Below are positions 9,761 to 21,259 of a stretch of DNA of 64,000 nt, in pieces. The first letter of the stretch is position 1. Every line of letters begins with the position of its first letter. The stretch spans positions 1,397,662 to 1,461,661 of the forward strand of contig JAOWBW010000190.1 of NCBI GenBank assembly GCA_026119855.1, written 5' to 3'. The DNA comes from Campanula takesimana. Its lineage: Eukaryota; Streptophyta; Magnoliopsida; Asterales; Campanulaceae. The notes under the pieces were generated by a model. It searched no databases. It saw only the letters and a program-made list of their open reading frames with translations, and had not been told where the DNA came from. The position numbers and the translations under genes are program-made.

Positions 9761-10209
9761 AGAGCAAGCGTATGGGGTATGCAGAAGTTGCTAGATGTGC
9801 AGGAGAATTCAAAGGTGCATGGAAGAGATACTTGATTGGCCATTTGAGTCATATAAGGATTTAATGGGATTCCTTGTTTGACTAGGTTGGAATTTAATTT
9901 TCCTTGGGATTCCTTGTTTAAGTGGAATTAGGAATTTAATTATTCCGGGTTTCCTACTTAGTTTAGGTTTTGGACGTGTTGCCCATATAAACCAAGTGAT
10001 GGCCATAAATATTGTACACACATTAGAGAAAAATAGCCAGAGAGAATCTGTGAGTCACAAAGAGAGCTAAGTGAGTGCTAGCCCTTGGGGGTGCCCTTAG
10101 GGGCATTCCATGGATGGGTTGAAGCATGTCTAGGGTGAGATGTATGATGGGAGTGTTTACATGGAGAGGTTAACTCCTTGTGATATAGAGTCGTATGCTT
10201 TATTGTAAA

Positions 10210-10648
10210 TGTTGGGTTAATGCCTTTGAATTTGGGACGCCGAGTTAAAGGATTAAACAACAGAGAGATTTCGTAATTCCGGGACAGAGCGCAGAAGGAA
10301 GGTTTCCAAGTCAGTTTTGGACTAGGTTTCCAAGTTCCTAAGAGATTTTGAGATAAACTTTACTAGTATAAATAGAGGCCAGTAGTTTAGATTAAAATCA
10401 CACCTCAGATTGTCATAGACAAATTATTAGAGTGCTCAGAGCGAGGTCTGTAATTCTACAGTTACACAGTTAGGAATTTTGTGATCAAAATTCGTGTAGC
10501 AGTAATAGTGAGATTTTGTAATCGTTTCTCCAGATTGATAATAATATTCTCTCCCCTCCCCGTGGACGTAGCCAAGTTGGTGAACCACGTATATCGGTGT
10601 TCTTGTGATCGCTCGCTTTTCTTATCAAGTCTTGTTATTGCTCTAACA
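10210..10648 (+). mobile_element. Copia-type solo LTR nested in the right LTR of E1
   Basis: 439 bp, TGTTGGGTTAATGCC...GCTCTAACA, with a perfect TSD GTAAA (10205-10209 and 10649-10653). The left LTR of E1 shows the empty site (TTATAAACAGACAC near 8920-8935). A TATA box (TATAAATA) lies at 10367-10374. The assignment to copia rests on size and ends only. Confidence 0.88.
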
Positions 10649-10952
10649 GTAAACAGACACAGATTATGATATTAGTGAAATATCCTGGCTTGGCAGTGCC
10701 CCCAGATGTAGTCATTGTTGTTGACGAACTGGGTTAACAAATATTGTGTTCTTTTCTTGTTAATTACTTTCATATTATTCGTATGCATGGTTGTTGTGTC
10801 TCACCATTATCAAAATTGTATGGGCATGAACTGCACGGATATACCACAATTCCCCAACATGAACAAACAAAGCAAGGCCCAAAGCCACAAAAAAAGAAAA
10901 GAAAAGAAAGTTGAAGTTTGACCGAATTTGAATCGCTATGAGAAATACTTAC

Positions 10953-11049
10953 CCATCTCAGGTGGTAGATAATAAAGAGTGCCACACATGGTCCTCCTGC
11001 GATTAAATGTATGTACTGACCATCCAAAATCTGCTATCTTGAGTTCGCC
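10953..11049 (-). pseudogene. Aurora kinase copy A, activation-loop exon
   Basis: After a CAG acceptor the minus strand reads GELKIADFGWSVHTF then NRRRTMCGTL and YYLPPEM, with a GTAAGT donor. This is the DFG motif and activation loop, including the threonine in the RRRT site that is phosphorylated in Aurora kinases. The usual DYLPPEM reads YYLPPEM here, a substitution of a conserved aspartate. The exon joins in phase to the one starting at 8477. The exons that should precede it are missing. Confidence 0.92.
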
Positions 11050-11156
11050 CTGATAGGGAGGATGGTGTGAGAATGATGATTTTTTTCAGGCAAATATGTT
11101 ATCCAATTAACAGAACATTGACAAAATGAAAAAAAAAAAAAAAAGTCTATAAACTA

Positions 11157-11335
11157 CTCCCTCCGTCCCAAAATGATTTTCACATTTGACTATTCAAACT
11201 TTTTAAGGATATGAACACTTGATTCACTAGTCATGTTTTGTTTGGGCACTTCTAAGCCTAGGTTGTAGAAATGTGAAGAATTTTTTGGGACAATGAAAAA
11301 TGCCAAATGAGAAGATCATTTTGGGACGGAGGGAG
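11157..11335. mobile_element. Stowaway MITE
   Basis: 179 bp, CTCCCTCCGTCCC...GGGACGGAGGGAG perfect inverted termini, TA flanks at 11155-11156 and 11336-11337. Long inner arms pair as well (AAAATGATTTTCACATTTG against CAAATGAGAAGATCATTTT). It lies in the intron from which kinase exons have been lost. Confidence 0.92.
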
Positions 11336-11337
11336 TA

Positions 11338-11450
11338 GTTAACAGTTGACCAAACTTACTTAAAAATTCAGTCTGTAATTGAACAGAATTTTTTTTAACA
11401 GTTGACCAAACTTACTTAAAAATTCACTCTGTAATTGAACAGAAAAAAAT
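11338..11450. repeat. Direct duplication of ~57 bp
   Basis: TAACAGTTGACCAAACTTAC...GTAATTGAACAGAA occurs at 11339-11390 and again at 11396-11444, with one mismatch (CAGTC against CACTC). It lies just after the MITE. Confidence 0.9.
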
Positions 11451-11508
11451 TGGATGAAAGATAATCTAAAACATAAGAATAGTAGTTGAACCACTAACCC
11501 TCTTTTAC

Positions 11509-11605
11509 CGGGCAAGATAAACGTGACCGAACTTCCCCCTTCCTAGAGGCTTCCCAATATCAAAGTCGTTAAGTGTCCATCGCTTTTTCTCCGATGATGC
11601 CACCT
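11509..11605 (-). pseudogene. Aurora kinase copy A, exon 2 (glycine-rich loop)
   Basis: The minus strand encodes V-A-S-S-E-K-K-R-W-T-L-N-D-F-D-I-G-K-P-L followed by GRGKFGHVYLAR, the start of the kinase domain with its GxGxFG loop. The donor GTAAAAG follows at 11508. Two acceptors exist, after 11616 (TTCTGCAG) and after 11606 (TTCTACAG); only the second joins exon 1 at 48134-48122 in frame, giving M-D-P-E-E-V-A-S-S. The next expected exons (roughly 110 residues with the VALK lysine and the HRDIKPEN loop) are absent from 11050-11508. Confidence 0.9.
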
Positions 11606-11615
11606 CTGTAGAAGC

Positions 11616-12849
11616 CTGCAGAAATGAAAATAGCAATGAGTATGAATTATATGTAACTATTTCAGCACGTAACCAGAGTTACTTTTTCAACTTGTATGCG
11701 TCAGTAGTAAGAAATGTCAATCAGCCCCAAACAAGGTACCAAATTTTAGATGATTTTACTAGCTTCTCTACACGCAAAAGGACCTGCAAATCATGTTTTA
11801 ATTATAAAACATTCCCAAGCAGATTGTACACTTTTTACCATCTCAGTAGATTTGGAGAGATCAGATACCATTCTGCATTTTAAACCCACAGCCTCAAGAA
11901 ACCTAAACTTGCTAATCATATTGCCACTAGCAAATTTAACATTGGCTTCCTTCTAGTTAGCAGGATGCATACTTAGATGATTTTACTAATCCCTACAATT
12001 TGCCTGTTTGAAAAAGAATAATGGATTTACGTTGAGATCATTTTCTCCACTAAAACTCGACAAGATTACCACCACTTTCTAGAGCAAACGTGCAAACATC
12101 AGATGCATTTACATCCTCTTGCGTTTGTGTTAAATATAGTACACATCAACAACTATTACCAATTTATTTTGAGACCCACAACAACACAAACGCATAAAGT
12201 AGCAGTACACCAGTGGTGTTTCCTCTTCCATCAGCAGATTCGCAACAAAATAACAACACAGAACAAGAATTTCAGAACAAAAAACGAAATTAACTTCATC
12301 AAGGTAAGAAATCCAAAACCCTAGGTTTCTCCAACACTTTCACCTTTCGTGCAAATAAGAGTGTGGACATATACTCTGGGACGGAGGGAGAAGTTTGTTT
12401 TTTGTACAAAAGTATCATTTTATACATTATGTCTAAATAAAATTTTGCTAAGATATAATGTATATAATTAAGTAAAAACAACATTAAAATTTGTAAAATC
12501 TTTCTAAATGAAGTCAACTCACTCCTATTTTTTCTTTCAATTTTTCTTGTAGTATCCAACTAAAAAAGCAGGTGTCGTGTCGGACACGGGTACTTTAACA
12601 TATTTGAAGAGTCTGAGTAACATAGACTACAATCACAAAAATACAACAATAATTAAAAAAAATCACACTCAAAACACAGCCATAGTCTTTAAATCACAAC
12701 TCGATTATAAATAACATAAACACAAACTCACTGTTTAAACAATTAAACAAAATGAAGGAAAAAAATCAAATATTCAGAGAAAAGCAACAACAATAATAGC
12801 CTAAAACCCACACAAACTTGCAATCGAAAAATCAATACCCCACGAAATA
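11616..12849. other. Aurora copy A intron 1, 3' part
   Basis: No coding feature is supported. It is AT-rich with a MITE terminus remnant at 12360-12391 (GTGGACATATACTCTGGGACGGAGGGAG, like the right end of the MITE at 1771-2041). A phrase TCGGACACG near 12575 resembles 41535-41545. Confidence 0.55.
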
Positions 12850-13130
12850 ATCTTTCCCCATATATTTTCCATTGCATTAAGCTCATCATGCAACTTCGCA
12901 AGAAATAAAGATTCATCCCTCAGTTAACCATCATCATATTCAAGCTTTGTAAATATTCAACCAAAGGAATTTATGCACACATAAAGAAATCACTAACCTT
13001 TGGGATTTATTGTCTTCTTCATATTGTTCGAAAACATTGCTTAATGTTGTGCTTATACCTCTACTTAGTTCAACATGAAGCTCAAATCTTTCCCTAAATA
13101 TACTTTTCAAATAAGAAAAAAAAAAGGAGA

Positions 13131-13275
13131 GTTACCTTCATCGCGTTCGGATGTTTTATAATGCACACAGCCCAAGCACCTCAAAGACTTGGAAAAAGTT
13201 CATCCTGAAATTGCCGGTAAAATTTCCAAGGATGATCTCCACAAGGGTGGTGACAAGCACTTACACATCTAGTAG
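13131..13275 (-). other. Exon-like cassette, copy 1
   Basis: On the minus strand the phrase CCAAGTCTTTGAG..CTTGGGC...CATCCGAACGCGATGAAG ends at a consensus-like donor GTAACT. Two more copies lie at 42988-43095 and 45165-45310, also ending in GTAACT and GTAATC. I do not recognise a protein. No single frame is open across all three, so it may be a non-coding exon or a repeat. Confidence 0.4.
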
Positions 13276-14331
13276 CAAAAGTACGAGAAAAAAAAGCTTT
13301 GGTGGAGATTGTTGACCAAATAATGATCCAAATGAAGATGTACCGTTAAGATTTTGGGAAGCACAAATTAAAATTCACGGCTACAGATAATAGAGAATGA
13401 TAAAGAATACAAACAAATAATGGTATTGCCTTTAAAAGCAGTTCAACACCATTCTTCCCGGTCGTATATTAATCAGATATCACTTGTGAAATAGAGCAAA
13501 CCTGAATCATGCACAAAAAAATTGGGACTGATTTCTTGACTCATTGACTTGACTGGCTGCATTAGCAAGTAAATTAGTTTATACTATATGTTTATGACTG
13601 ACGTTAAAAGATTCTTAATAGATAGTGAGCATACCAAGTAATACAAATAATGAGCTACAAAGTCAGATATCAACTGAGGGTCATTTGGAGAATTTTGGTA
13701 ATGTGAAGCAACATATAGAAACATATTTAAAGGTCATGAGTACAAAAACAGGGGAAGACCTTTTACTCATCCAGATTACCCAGAGATACCAAAACAGAAA
13801 CAATCAACAAAGAGAAGTTTACCTTTTTATTTTCACTACTCATTGCAAGTATTTGATAATAAGGATTAGATGAGCTCATAAGTACCGGAACTAACGTCTT
13901 CCGTGCCTTTCGTAGACACCCGACTTTGCCCTCCAATTTACGTGGCAGCTTTATTGATAAAGAGTGTCATGTACCATCATAGCACTATAAACACAAAGAG
14001 GGAGCGTGGGAAAGAAAAGAGGGTTGTCACTAAGTTCAAGTTTAGACTAACCTACAGAGCTGGAACACTACCGTATGCAAATAAGTGAGGGGAATAACAA
14101 CATTTTTTATAGGAACCTTTAAATACAGCTGAATGGCATTCTTCTGATTAGATATAATTTAATTTACTTGTAATGAGAAGGCAACATATAGGAACACCAT
14201 TCACTATAAGTAGTACAATTATGTAAGAACCAAGGATATGCCATCAAAATAAACAAAAAAGGTCCATGATTACCTGCAAATGTAATTTGTTGCCCTCATG
14301 ACATGAGAAGAGAGTATGGTGATTAGCATAG

Positions 14332-14923
14332 TGTTGGGGTGCAACCCAAAGTCCCACATCGGCAATTAAGGAAACAATTGCAAGGTATATAAGAGCACCC
14401 ACCCACTTCATTAGAATGAGGCCTTTTGGGTATGCCCAAAAACAAATCCGTGCGGGCTGGGCCCAAAGCGGACAATATCATACTAATGTGGGAAAGTGGT
14501 GGTGGTGGTCGCGGTCCCTACAAGTGGTATGAGCCATGGTTCGGATGGGCCCGACCGGGTGGACCGTGTGTGTGCTTTATATGGTGGGGTTCCCCTTGTG
14601 CGACATAGCGAATCAAGTCTTGCAATCGAGGGCGATGGTGTTTCGCGGGCGGTTGGTACAAGCTTTCGCCGATATGGGCCAGAGGAAAAACTGCGGGCCA
14701 TAGCGGTGTGGTCCTTGGTTTGAGGGGAGGATTGTTGGGGTGCAACCCAAAGTCCCACATCGGCAATTAAGGAAACAATTGCAAGGTATATAAGAGCACC
14801 CACCCACTTCATTAGAATGAGGCCTTTTGGGTATGCCCAAAAACAAATCCGTGCGGGCTGGGCCCAAAGCGGACAATATCATACTAATGTGGGAAAATGG
14901 TGGTGGTGGTCGCGGTCCCTACA
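14332..14923 (+). mobile_element. Complete TRIM retrotransposon
   Basis: 592 bp, flanked by TSD CATAG (14327-14331 and 14924-14928). Two 191-bp LTRs (14332-14522 and 14733-14923; TGTTGGGGTGC...GTCCCTACA) that I see differing at only one position surround a 210-bp interior. The interior starts with AGTGGTATGAGCC, close to a Met-tRNA primer-binding site, and ends in the polypurine tract TGAGGGGAGGAT. A TATATAAG box lies at about 14386-14393. The empty target is present in the paralogous segment (GCTAACATAGATC near 43640). It encodes no protein. Near-identical LTRs mean recent insertion. Confidence 0.95.
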
Positions 14924-15164
14924 CATAGATCACAATCACAAAGGAAACCTGTTTGCAGAAGTTTGTTAAGAGACGTGCATTTGGAAGGGCTGTGGAAAGC
15001 TAACATATTCATTTTGCTGTCACCATAAGGCTAAAGCTCATATCTTGTGTTGCTCTATCACTTTAGCATCCTTCGAAAGCAAACTCAAACTCATTTCGTA
15101 ACTACAAATACATATTCACAACAACAACAAACATAAATTTAAAATCTTTTTATTTTAAAGTTTT

Positions 15165-15645
15165 AGGATAGTAGTCTTTAAGAGGTAATATAGTGCGGGT
15201 CTAATATTGGCGTTACACAAGAACCACTAAAGAGAAATGGAGTGGAGGAGTGAGAATACGGACTAACTAGGGTTTACGAAAGAACAAGTATTGCGGGAGC
15301 AAAATGCACATGGTTACTGTAGCTGACCTTGACATCTGAGCTAGGTATTAATAGGAGCCTGAATTGTACGGATTCCGTACCGCACGTGATAGGTCATGTG
15401 CAGTCCGTACCGCATGCTGGTGATCCTCCACTGGTTATCACGTACATATCCACAAAACGATGCCGCGTGTCCCTTGTGGGACCAGTCATGCAATTCTCCT
15501 TTTTACCCTAGTTAGGCCACATGAAGTCCCCTAATTGGGCCACGTGACTAACTCCACAATTCTAGCCTCTAATCCATAACTCCTTAAATGCGGAAGAGAA
15601 TGGGTACCCATAAACTTGTTCAATCATGGGACCTCTATGAATAAG
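15165..15645. mobile_element. Degenerate solo LTR related to 16435-17090
   Basis: Weak but ordered similarity to the repeats at 16435 and 40888: CAAGAACCACTAAAGAG, GGAGTGAGAATA, ACAAGTATTG, TTAGGCCACATG, CCACGTGACTAACTCC, ATTCTAGCCTCTAATCC. The paralogous intron copy (around 45600-45640) lacks it, so it inserted into this copy only. Ends and TSD cannot be fixed. Confidence 0.5.
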
Positions 15646-16434
15646 TATCCCACAAAACTAAACTATTTTCTTGTACCAATGAATCACAATTGAATTACCA
15701 GATATACAGATGTACTCTTGTTCCAGGTAATATTAACGACAAGACCAAATAGAACTTGAAATGCACAAAGTTAGAGACTAGGTTTTTCTACCAAACATTC
15801 GTGCACAAGATATCAAAGAAAGAAATCAGTATCAATAAAAAAAAAAACAATAATGATCCCCTCACTACGACAACATGAAAAAGTAAATAAACTCAAATTT
15901 GGAATATCGAAATTACTATCGAACAATAACAACTGGAAAACAACAAAAGAATCTCAAAAGATTTTTTTTTTCAAAAAAAAAAAAAAAAAAAACACTCACC
16001 CACAACAACACCAACACCAATAAAATCAAACTGAAAATTACAAAAAAAAAAAAAAAAAACTAAAACAATTTTAGAATTGCAATAACAAAAAAACACCACC
16101 AATAACACAAACAATACTACATACACACACACACACAAAAAAAAGACTTACTCAAACAAGAAGTAGAACACCACCAAAAATTACAATAAGAAAGACGAAC
16201 AAAAAACGAAAGCCATCACAAACTTACCAAAAAAAAAATTACAATCTCAAATTTACATCTAGAAAACAACATCTACAAAAAATAGCTCACAAATTTTTAA
16301 TAAAACTAACACAAAAAATCATTGCAAAACTAAAATCAGAACAAAAGAACAACTATCACGAAATCAAGACCGAAAATACTTCAAAAACAATATCGAAATT
16401 AACATATGAACAACAACGAACTAAACTTTCAAAG

Positions 16435-17090
16435 AGAAAAGTAATGACACTCTAGGTACTAAGTCCTCACTAGGGTATAGTTCCAGAATAATGTTTAAGG
16501 TTTATGGGTGGGTAAAAGTAAGTTTTACACAAACCACCAAAGGGGCGATAGAGAGGAGTAGCGAGAATAAGAACTAGAGGGTTCTTTAGGAGAGGCAAGT
16601 ATTGTGCGACTTGGTCTCTATAGTAAAAGAGTATGATGTGGAGTGAGATGATCCCCTTAAGCTTGCTTCAAATTATTCCCATTGTAGGACATTTATTTAT
16701 ATAGGCAATGAGTGAGCCATGTGGCTTGCACATCACTCCTTAGTGATGGATCATCCCGCAATTCTCCCTTGTAAACCCAACCAGGCCACGTGTCACCCTA
16801 TGATTTGGCCACGCAACGAACTTATTATTCTAGCCTCCAATCCACCGCGCCTCGGAGATCTTTATTGTTAGAAAAAGATTTTCCTCGACCTTGTCTATTT
16901 GTGGGAAGTACTCAACGAATACCAAACCGCAAGTTGCGGAAGAAGTATAGAAATGTATCCGCGGGACGAAAAAATGTAACCGCAGGACAATTGAATCTGC
17001 AGAACAAAGATGAATCCGCGGGATAAAGGGTAATAGCGAAAAAAGGATAGCTCTGCGAGACAGAAAGTCATTACGGAAAAGGGATGAGCA
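16435..17090 (-). repeat. LTR-like repeat, left copy (host composite)
   Basis: Direct paralogue of 40888-41531, starting GAGAAAAGTAATGACACTCT and ending at GGAAAAGGGATGAGCA. Both copies contain GCGGGACG(G/A)AAAAATGTAACCGC-type repeats (16955-17040). Orientation is taken from the minus-strand pol fragment beside the right copy. The family is probably Ty3/gypsy Tat-like, by inference from that fragment. I could not find a matching TSD outside the two copies. Confidence 0.6.
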
Positions 17091-17455
17091 TCCACGGAAC
17101 ATCCTGTGAATACCCCTTTCCGATGCTACAACGCGTGGGAAGTTTCTTGTGATAATTATTTATAATAATGTCGGACCAAAATGAGATATTCATTATAGCA
17201 TAAAAAGATGAGAGTCAACACGCCGTTTTATTAGAGCCAAAACATTGAGAAAATGCTTAATCGTGTAAATGGGTTCGGGGGTCAAGTTATGAGAAGAGAA
17301 GAATATTTAGCGTTATCACTCTTATCGCCTGAATGATCGGACTTTCTATCATGATGGGGGGTGTAGGTTGTGTGCGGTGTTTACGGGAATAGATTAGAGA
17401 AACGCGATCATGCATAAGGTAGAGGGGAGAGAAAGAAGTAATTGATGATCACATC
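17091..17455. other. Interior of the host composite, left piece
   Basis: No gene seen. It is continuous with 23797 once the Tekay insertion is removed, as shown by the shared TSD ACATC. Confidence 0.6.
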
Positions 17456-17848
17456 TGACACGCCCCAAGTCCCGGGATTCCCTAATGAAACCTCGAACCT
17501 GGTGCGCGTAACTAACAATAATCAAGAAACTAACAAGAAACAGGAATAATACCTGCTAGAATCAAACTGACATGATATATATACTCAAGAGTAAGGAGCT
17601 AGGATAGCTCACAACAAGAGTTCTAGACAAGAAAATTAAAACCAAACTTGGTTACATACAGCGGAAGACATGCCTAGCACATAAGCTGGCATCAAGAGAT
17701 GTCTAAAGACAACAAGTACTATACAAGTCTGTCTAACCCAAAATAAGGATTACATAACCCATACAAAATCGTCCTCACCAAAGTGTAAAAGGACACAACC
17801 CCCAAGAGAATCACGACCTGCGTAGTAAGCTCCCAGCTATGTCGAGCC

Positions 17849-20800
17849 TCACTTCACACTATCAACTGATTGTTGAACCATTTCAGGTCCCAAGAGTCTA
17901 GCTTCTCCCACTTCATCCCAGCATATAGGAGATCGACACTTTCTGCCATAAAGAGCTTCATATGGAGCCATTTCAATGCTAGATTGATAACTGTTGTTAT
18001 AAGCAAACTCAGCCAAAGGAAGATGAGTACCCCAACTGCCTTTGAAATCAACAACACAGGCACGTAACATATCCTCGAGAATTTGTATAAGTCTCTCAGA
18101 TTGCCCATCAGTCTGGGGATGAAAAGTTGTACTGAAATTCAACTTTGTACCCATGGCACCCTGAAGAGCTTGCCAAAATCGAGAAGTAAAACGAGGATCT
18201 CTGTCAGATACAATACTCACAGGAACCCCATGTAGTCAGACTATCTCCTGGACATACAATGAAGCGAACTGAGACGATGAAAATCCCATGGAAACAGACA
18301 AGAAATGAGCTGACTTGGTCAACCTGTCCACTATAACCCAAACAACATCGTGGCCTCGTCTGGTACGTGGTAAACCAGTCACAAAATCCATAGTGATATG
18401 CTCCCATTTCTACTCTGGAATTTCTAATGGTTGCAACAAACCTGCTGGACGTTGATGTTCCACTTTTACCTGTTGGCAAGTCAAACACTTGGACACATAC
18501 TCAGTAATTTCCCTTTTCATGTTGTTCCACCAGAAATGTTTCTTCGTGTCTTGGTACATTTTAGTGCTTTCAGGATGAATAGTATACTTGGCTTTGTGAG
18601 CTTCTTCAAGAACTCTCTTCTTGATATCAAGATCAGTTGGAACACAAACTCTACCCCGAAAGGTAAGAATTCCATCACTGTTGAAAGAAAAATCTGGTTG
18701 CTTTCCTTCATTCATTCCACTAATAATTTTCTACAATTCAGAATCAGTTACCTGAGCTTCTTTGATTTGTTGGATTACTGAAGTAGCCTTTATATTAGCA
18801 AGAATAACTCCATGTCTAGATTCACAAGGACTCCAATCACACAAGTCTTCTAACATCTTCCATTCACGAATCATCAAGCAAGAATCATAAGTTTTTCTGC
18901 TCAGTGCATTAGCCACAACATTTGCTTTCCTTGGATGATAAAGGATAGTACAATCATGATCCTTCAATTTCTCCATCCATCTACGTTGCCTCATGTTGAG
19001 TTCTTTTTGAGAAAACAAGTACTTCAATCTTTTATGATCTGTGAAGACTTCAAATTTAGCTCCATACAAGTAATGCCTCCATTTATGCAATGCAAAAATG
19101 ATCGCAGCCAACTCTAAATCATGAGTAGGATAATTCTTTTCATAAGGAGACAATTTCCTCGAAGCATAAGCTATTACTTTGCCATCTTGCATTAGAACAC
19201 AACCCAATCCTTCTTTAGAAGCATCAATATAAACCATGAAATTCTCAGAACCACTAGGCAAAGCCAAAACTGGAGCTGTAGTTAAGCGCCTTTTCAACTC
19301 TTGAAAACATACTTCACATTTGTCACTCCAATCAAAAGAAATAGCTTTCTGAGTCAGATTAGTCAATGGAGTAGCAATCTTGGAGAATCCCTCAATGAAT
19401 CTCCGATAATAACTAGCCAAGCCTAAGAAACTACGGATCTCTGTCACTGTAGTTGGCCTCTTCCAGTTTACAACTGCTTCAACTTTGGAAGGATCTACTG
19501 CAATACCAGTAGCAGACACAACATGTCCCAAGAATGAAACTTCTTCTAACCAGAAGGCACATTTGCTGAATTTTGCAAATAATTGTTTCTCACGAAGAAC
19601 TTGCAATACCACTCTGAGATGTTGTTCATGCTCAGCCCGTGATTTAGAATACACAAGGATATCATCAATGAATACAACCACGAAACAATCAAGATATGGT
19701 TTGAAGATACGGTTCATCAAATCCATAAGTACAGCTGGAGCATTTGTCAAACCGAATGGCATAACAATAAACTCATAATGCCCATACCTGGTACGGAAAG
19801 CTGTCTTTGGTATATCTTCAGATCTGATTTTCAACTGATGATAACCACTTCTCAAGTCAAGCTTCGAGTACACTACTGAACCTTGAAGTTGATCAAACAA
19901 GTCATCAATATGAGGTAACAGATATTTGTTCTTTATGGTTACCTAATTAAGATCTCTGTAATCAATACATAATCGCAGAGTCCCATCTTTCTTTCTGACA
20001 AATAACACTGGTGCACCCCACGGTGATACACTAGGCCTGATAAAGCCCCTTTTAAGTAATTCCCCAAGCTGTGTTTTTAATTCTTTCAACTCAGCTGGAG
20101 CCATTCTATAAGGTGCTTTAGAGATTGGTGCTGTACCTGGTAATAACTCAATACAGAACTCAAGCTCTCGATCAGGTGGCATGCTATACTCAGAAGAGAA
20201 TACATCTGAAAATTCAGACACAACAGGAATATCTTCCATCTTGGGAACAAATAAACTCTTGTCAAGCACACATACGAGATACCCGGCACAACCACGAGAT
20301 AAAAGTTTTTAGCTTTTAAAGCAGAAATAACACGTATATCATACATAGGCCTATCACCTTCAAAGGTAAAAGTTGTCTTAGAACCAGTTGATACGCTACT
20401 TTTACTTTCAGATGGTTGTCGGAATCGACGATCTTGGCGGCTAGATTTACCACCCTTAGAACCAGATCCCTGTGCTTTCTCTGAAACACGACCTGTCATG
20501 ATTGTTCCCTGCTTTACCTTGTGTTCTTCAATGTCATTTTCAATAGCATAAGCCTTCTCCACTGCTTGTTGATAACTAGTAAGCTGTAGAGAAAGAAGCT
20601 GCTTCCTGTACTCAGTCTTCAACCCCTTCACAAACCTCTGTGCCTTCTTTGTTTCATTTGGAACCAAGTGATCACAATACCTAGCCAATTCTGTGAACTT
20701 GGCTGAGTATTGCCCCACTGTCAAGCTTCCCTGCTCCAGATAAAGAAATTTCATCTCTTTTCTGTCTTGAACCACTGCTGGAATGAACTGTGACTTGAAT

Positions 20801-21135
20801 GCTTTGAGAAAATTCTCCCAAGTCTGTGGTACCCCTTCCAGTTCCCAGCTTTTATTCAGAACTTACCACCAATGTTTAGCAGCTTTTTCAAGTTTAAAAG
20901 TTGCAAATGTTACCTTATCACCTCCTGCACATCTCAAGGCTGTAAAGATCTTTTCTATACTTTCAATCCACTCTTCTGCCTTCTTAGCATCAGGTTCCCC
21001 GTCAAAGCTACGAGGTTTCAACTTCAAAAACTTTGTAAGTCGATTAGGATAATCCCAGTCCATATTATCAGCCTTCTCTTCTTGAGGAGTTGCTGATCTC
21101 ACCTGATTAATGCCACTAGTACCTTCAAAACTCAT
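17849..21135 (-). pseudogene. Tekay gag-pol remnant
   Basis: Gag starts at 21135 (M-S-F-E-G-T-S-G-I-N-Q-V-R-S) and has an early stop after KHWW near 20863. It resumes to 20376, then the frame jumps across the 0.6-kb deletion (after GSKTT to FTFEGDRP). RT and RNase H occupy 20269-18731, including FIDDILVYSKS; an ACCTAATTAAG change at about 19942 breaks the RT frame. A TAG follows SEL at about 18733, at the RNase H-integrase boundary, as in the other Tekay copy. Integrase runs to 17849 with the HHCC zinc finger (18715-18410) and the start of the DDE core. One codon in PEWKWEH is now a stop near 18415. It is clearly non-functional. Confidence 0.9.
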
Positions 21136-21259
21136 TGTACCTATAGGTAAACACTCGGCGTTAATAACACACCCTAGACTAACCCATACCTACGCCATAG
21201 ACCCTATCCAGACTTAGAGCAAACCAAGGTAGCTAAACCAGGGTAGCTCTGATACCAAC

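Larger units (their letters stand above)
8517..10859 (+). mobile_element. TRIM/LARD-like non-autonomous LTR retrotransposon (E1)
   Basis: Flanked by the perfect TSD TGAAC (8512-8516 and 10860-10864). The left LTR is 8517-9133 (TGTTGGG...CCCCAACA) with a TATA box at 8701-8708. A primer-binding site complementary to initiator tRNA-Met, TGGTATCAGAGC, lies at 9136-9147. The interior (9134-9842, about 0.7 kb) has no gag or pol frame and carries a GTGCAG-rich array. The right LTR is 9843-10859; it lacks the first 47 bp, together with the polypurine tract, and is enlarged by a nested solo LTR. Since the TSD is intact, that loss happened after insertion or during reverse transcription. The element lies in an intron of Aurora copy A. 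Confidence 0.9.
12850..16435. repeat. Intron segment Z (left copy)
   Basis: This segment is a direct paralogue of 42740-45960: GCAAGAAATAAAGATTCATC, TTCATATTGTTCGAAAACAT, ACAGGGGAAGACCTTTTACT and many other blocks occur in the same order and orientation. Differences include the TRIM at 14332 and the old LTR at 15165, which are absent from the other copy. From 15840 on it is A-rich and low in complexity. The only exon-like piece is at 13131-13275. Confidence 0.8.

Noticed and set aside
9382..9852. 156-codon minus-strand ORF opposite the GTGCAG array
   Set aside because: The composition (C, S, L, H, T repeats) follows the array and there is no homologue in E2.
14483..14812. 109-codon minus-strand ORF and its overlapping frames
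   Set aside because: They lie across the TRIM LTR and interior, repeat with the LTR, and resemble no protein.
14332..14923. Cassandra TRIM
   Set aside because: Cassandra LTRs carry a 5S rRNA-like Pol III promoter. I could not recognise a 5S A-box/C-box arrangement here, so I leave it as an unnamed TRIM.
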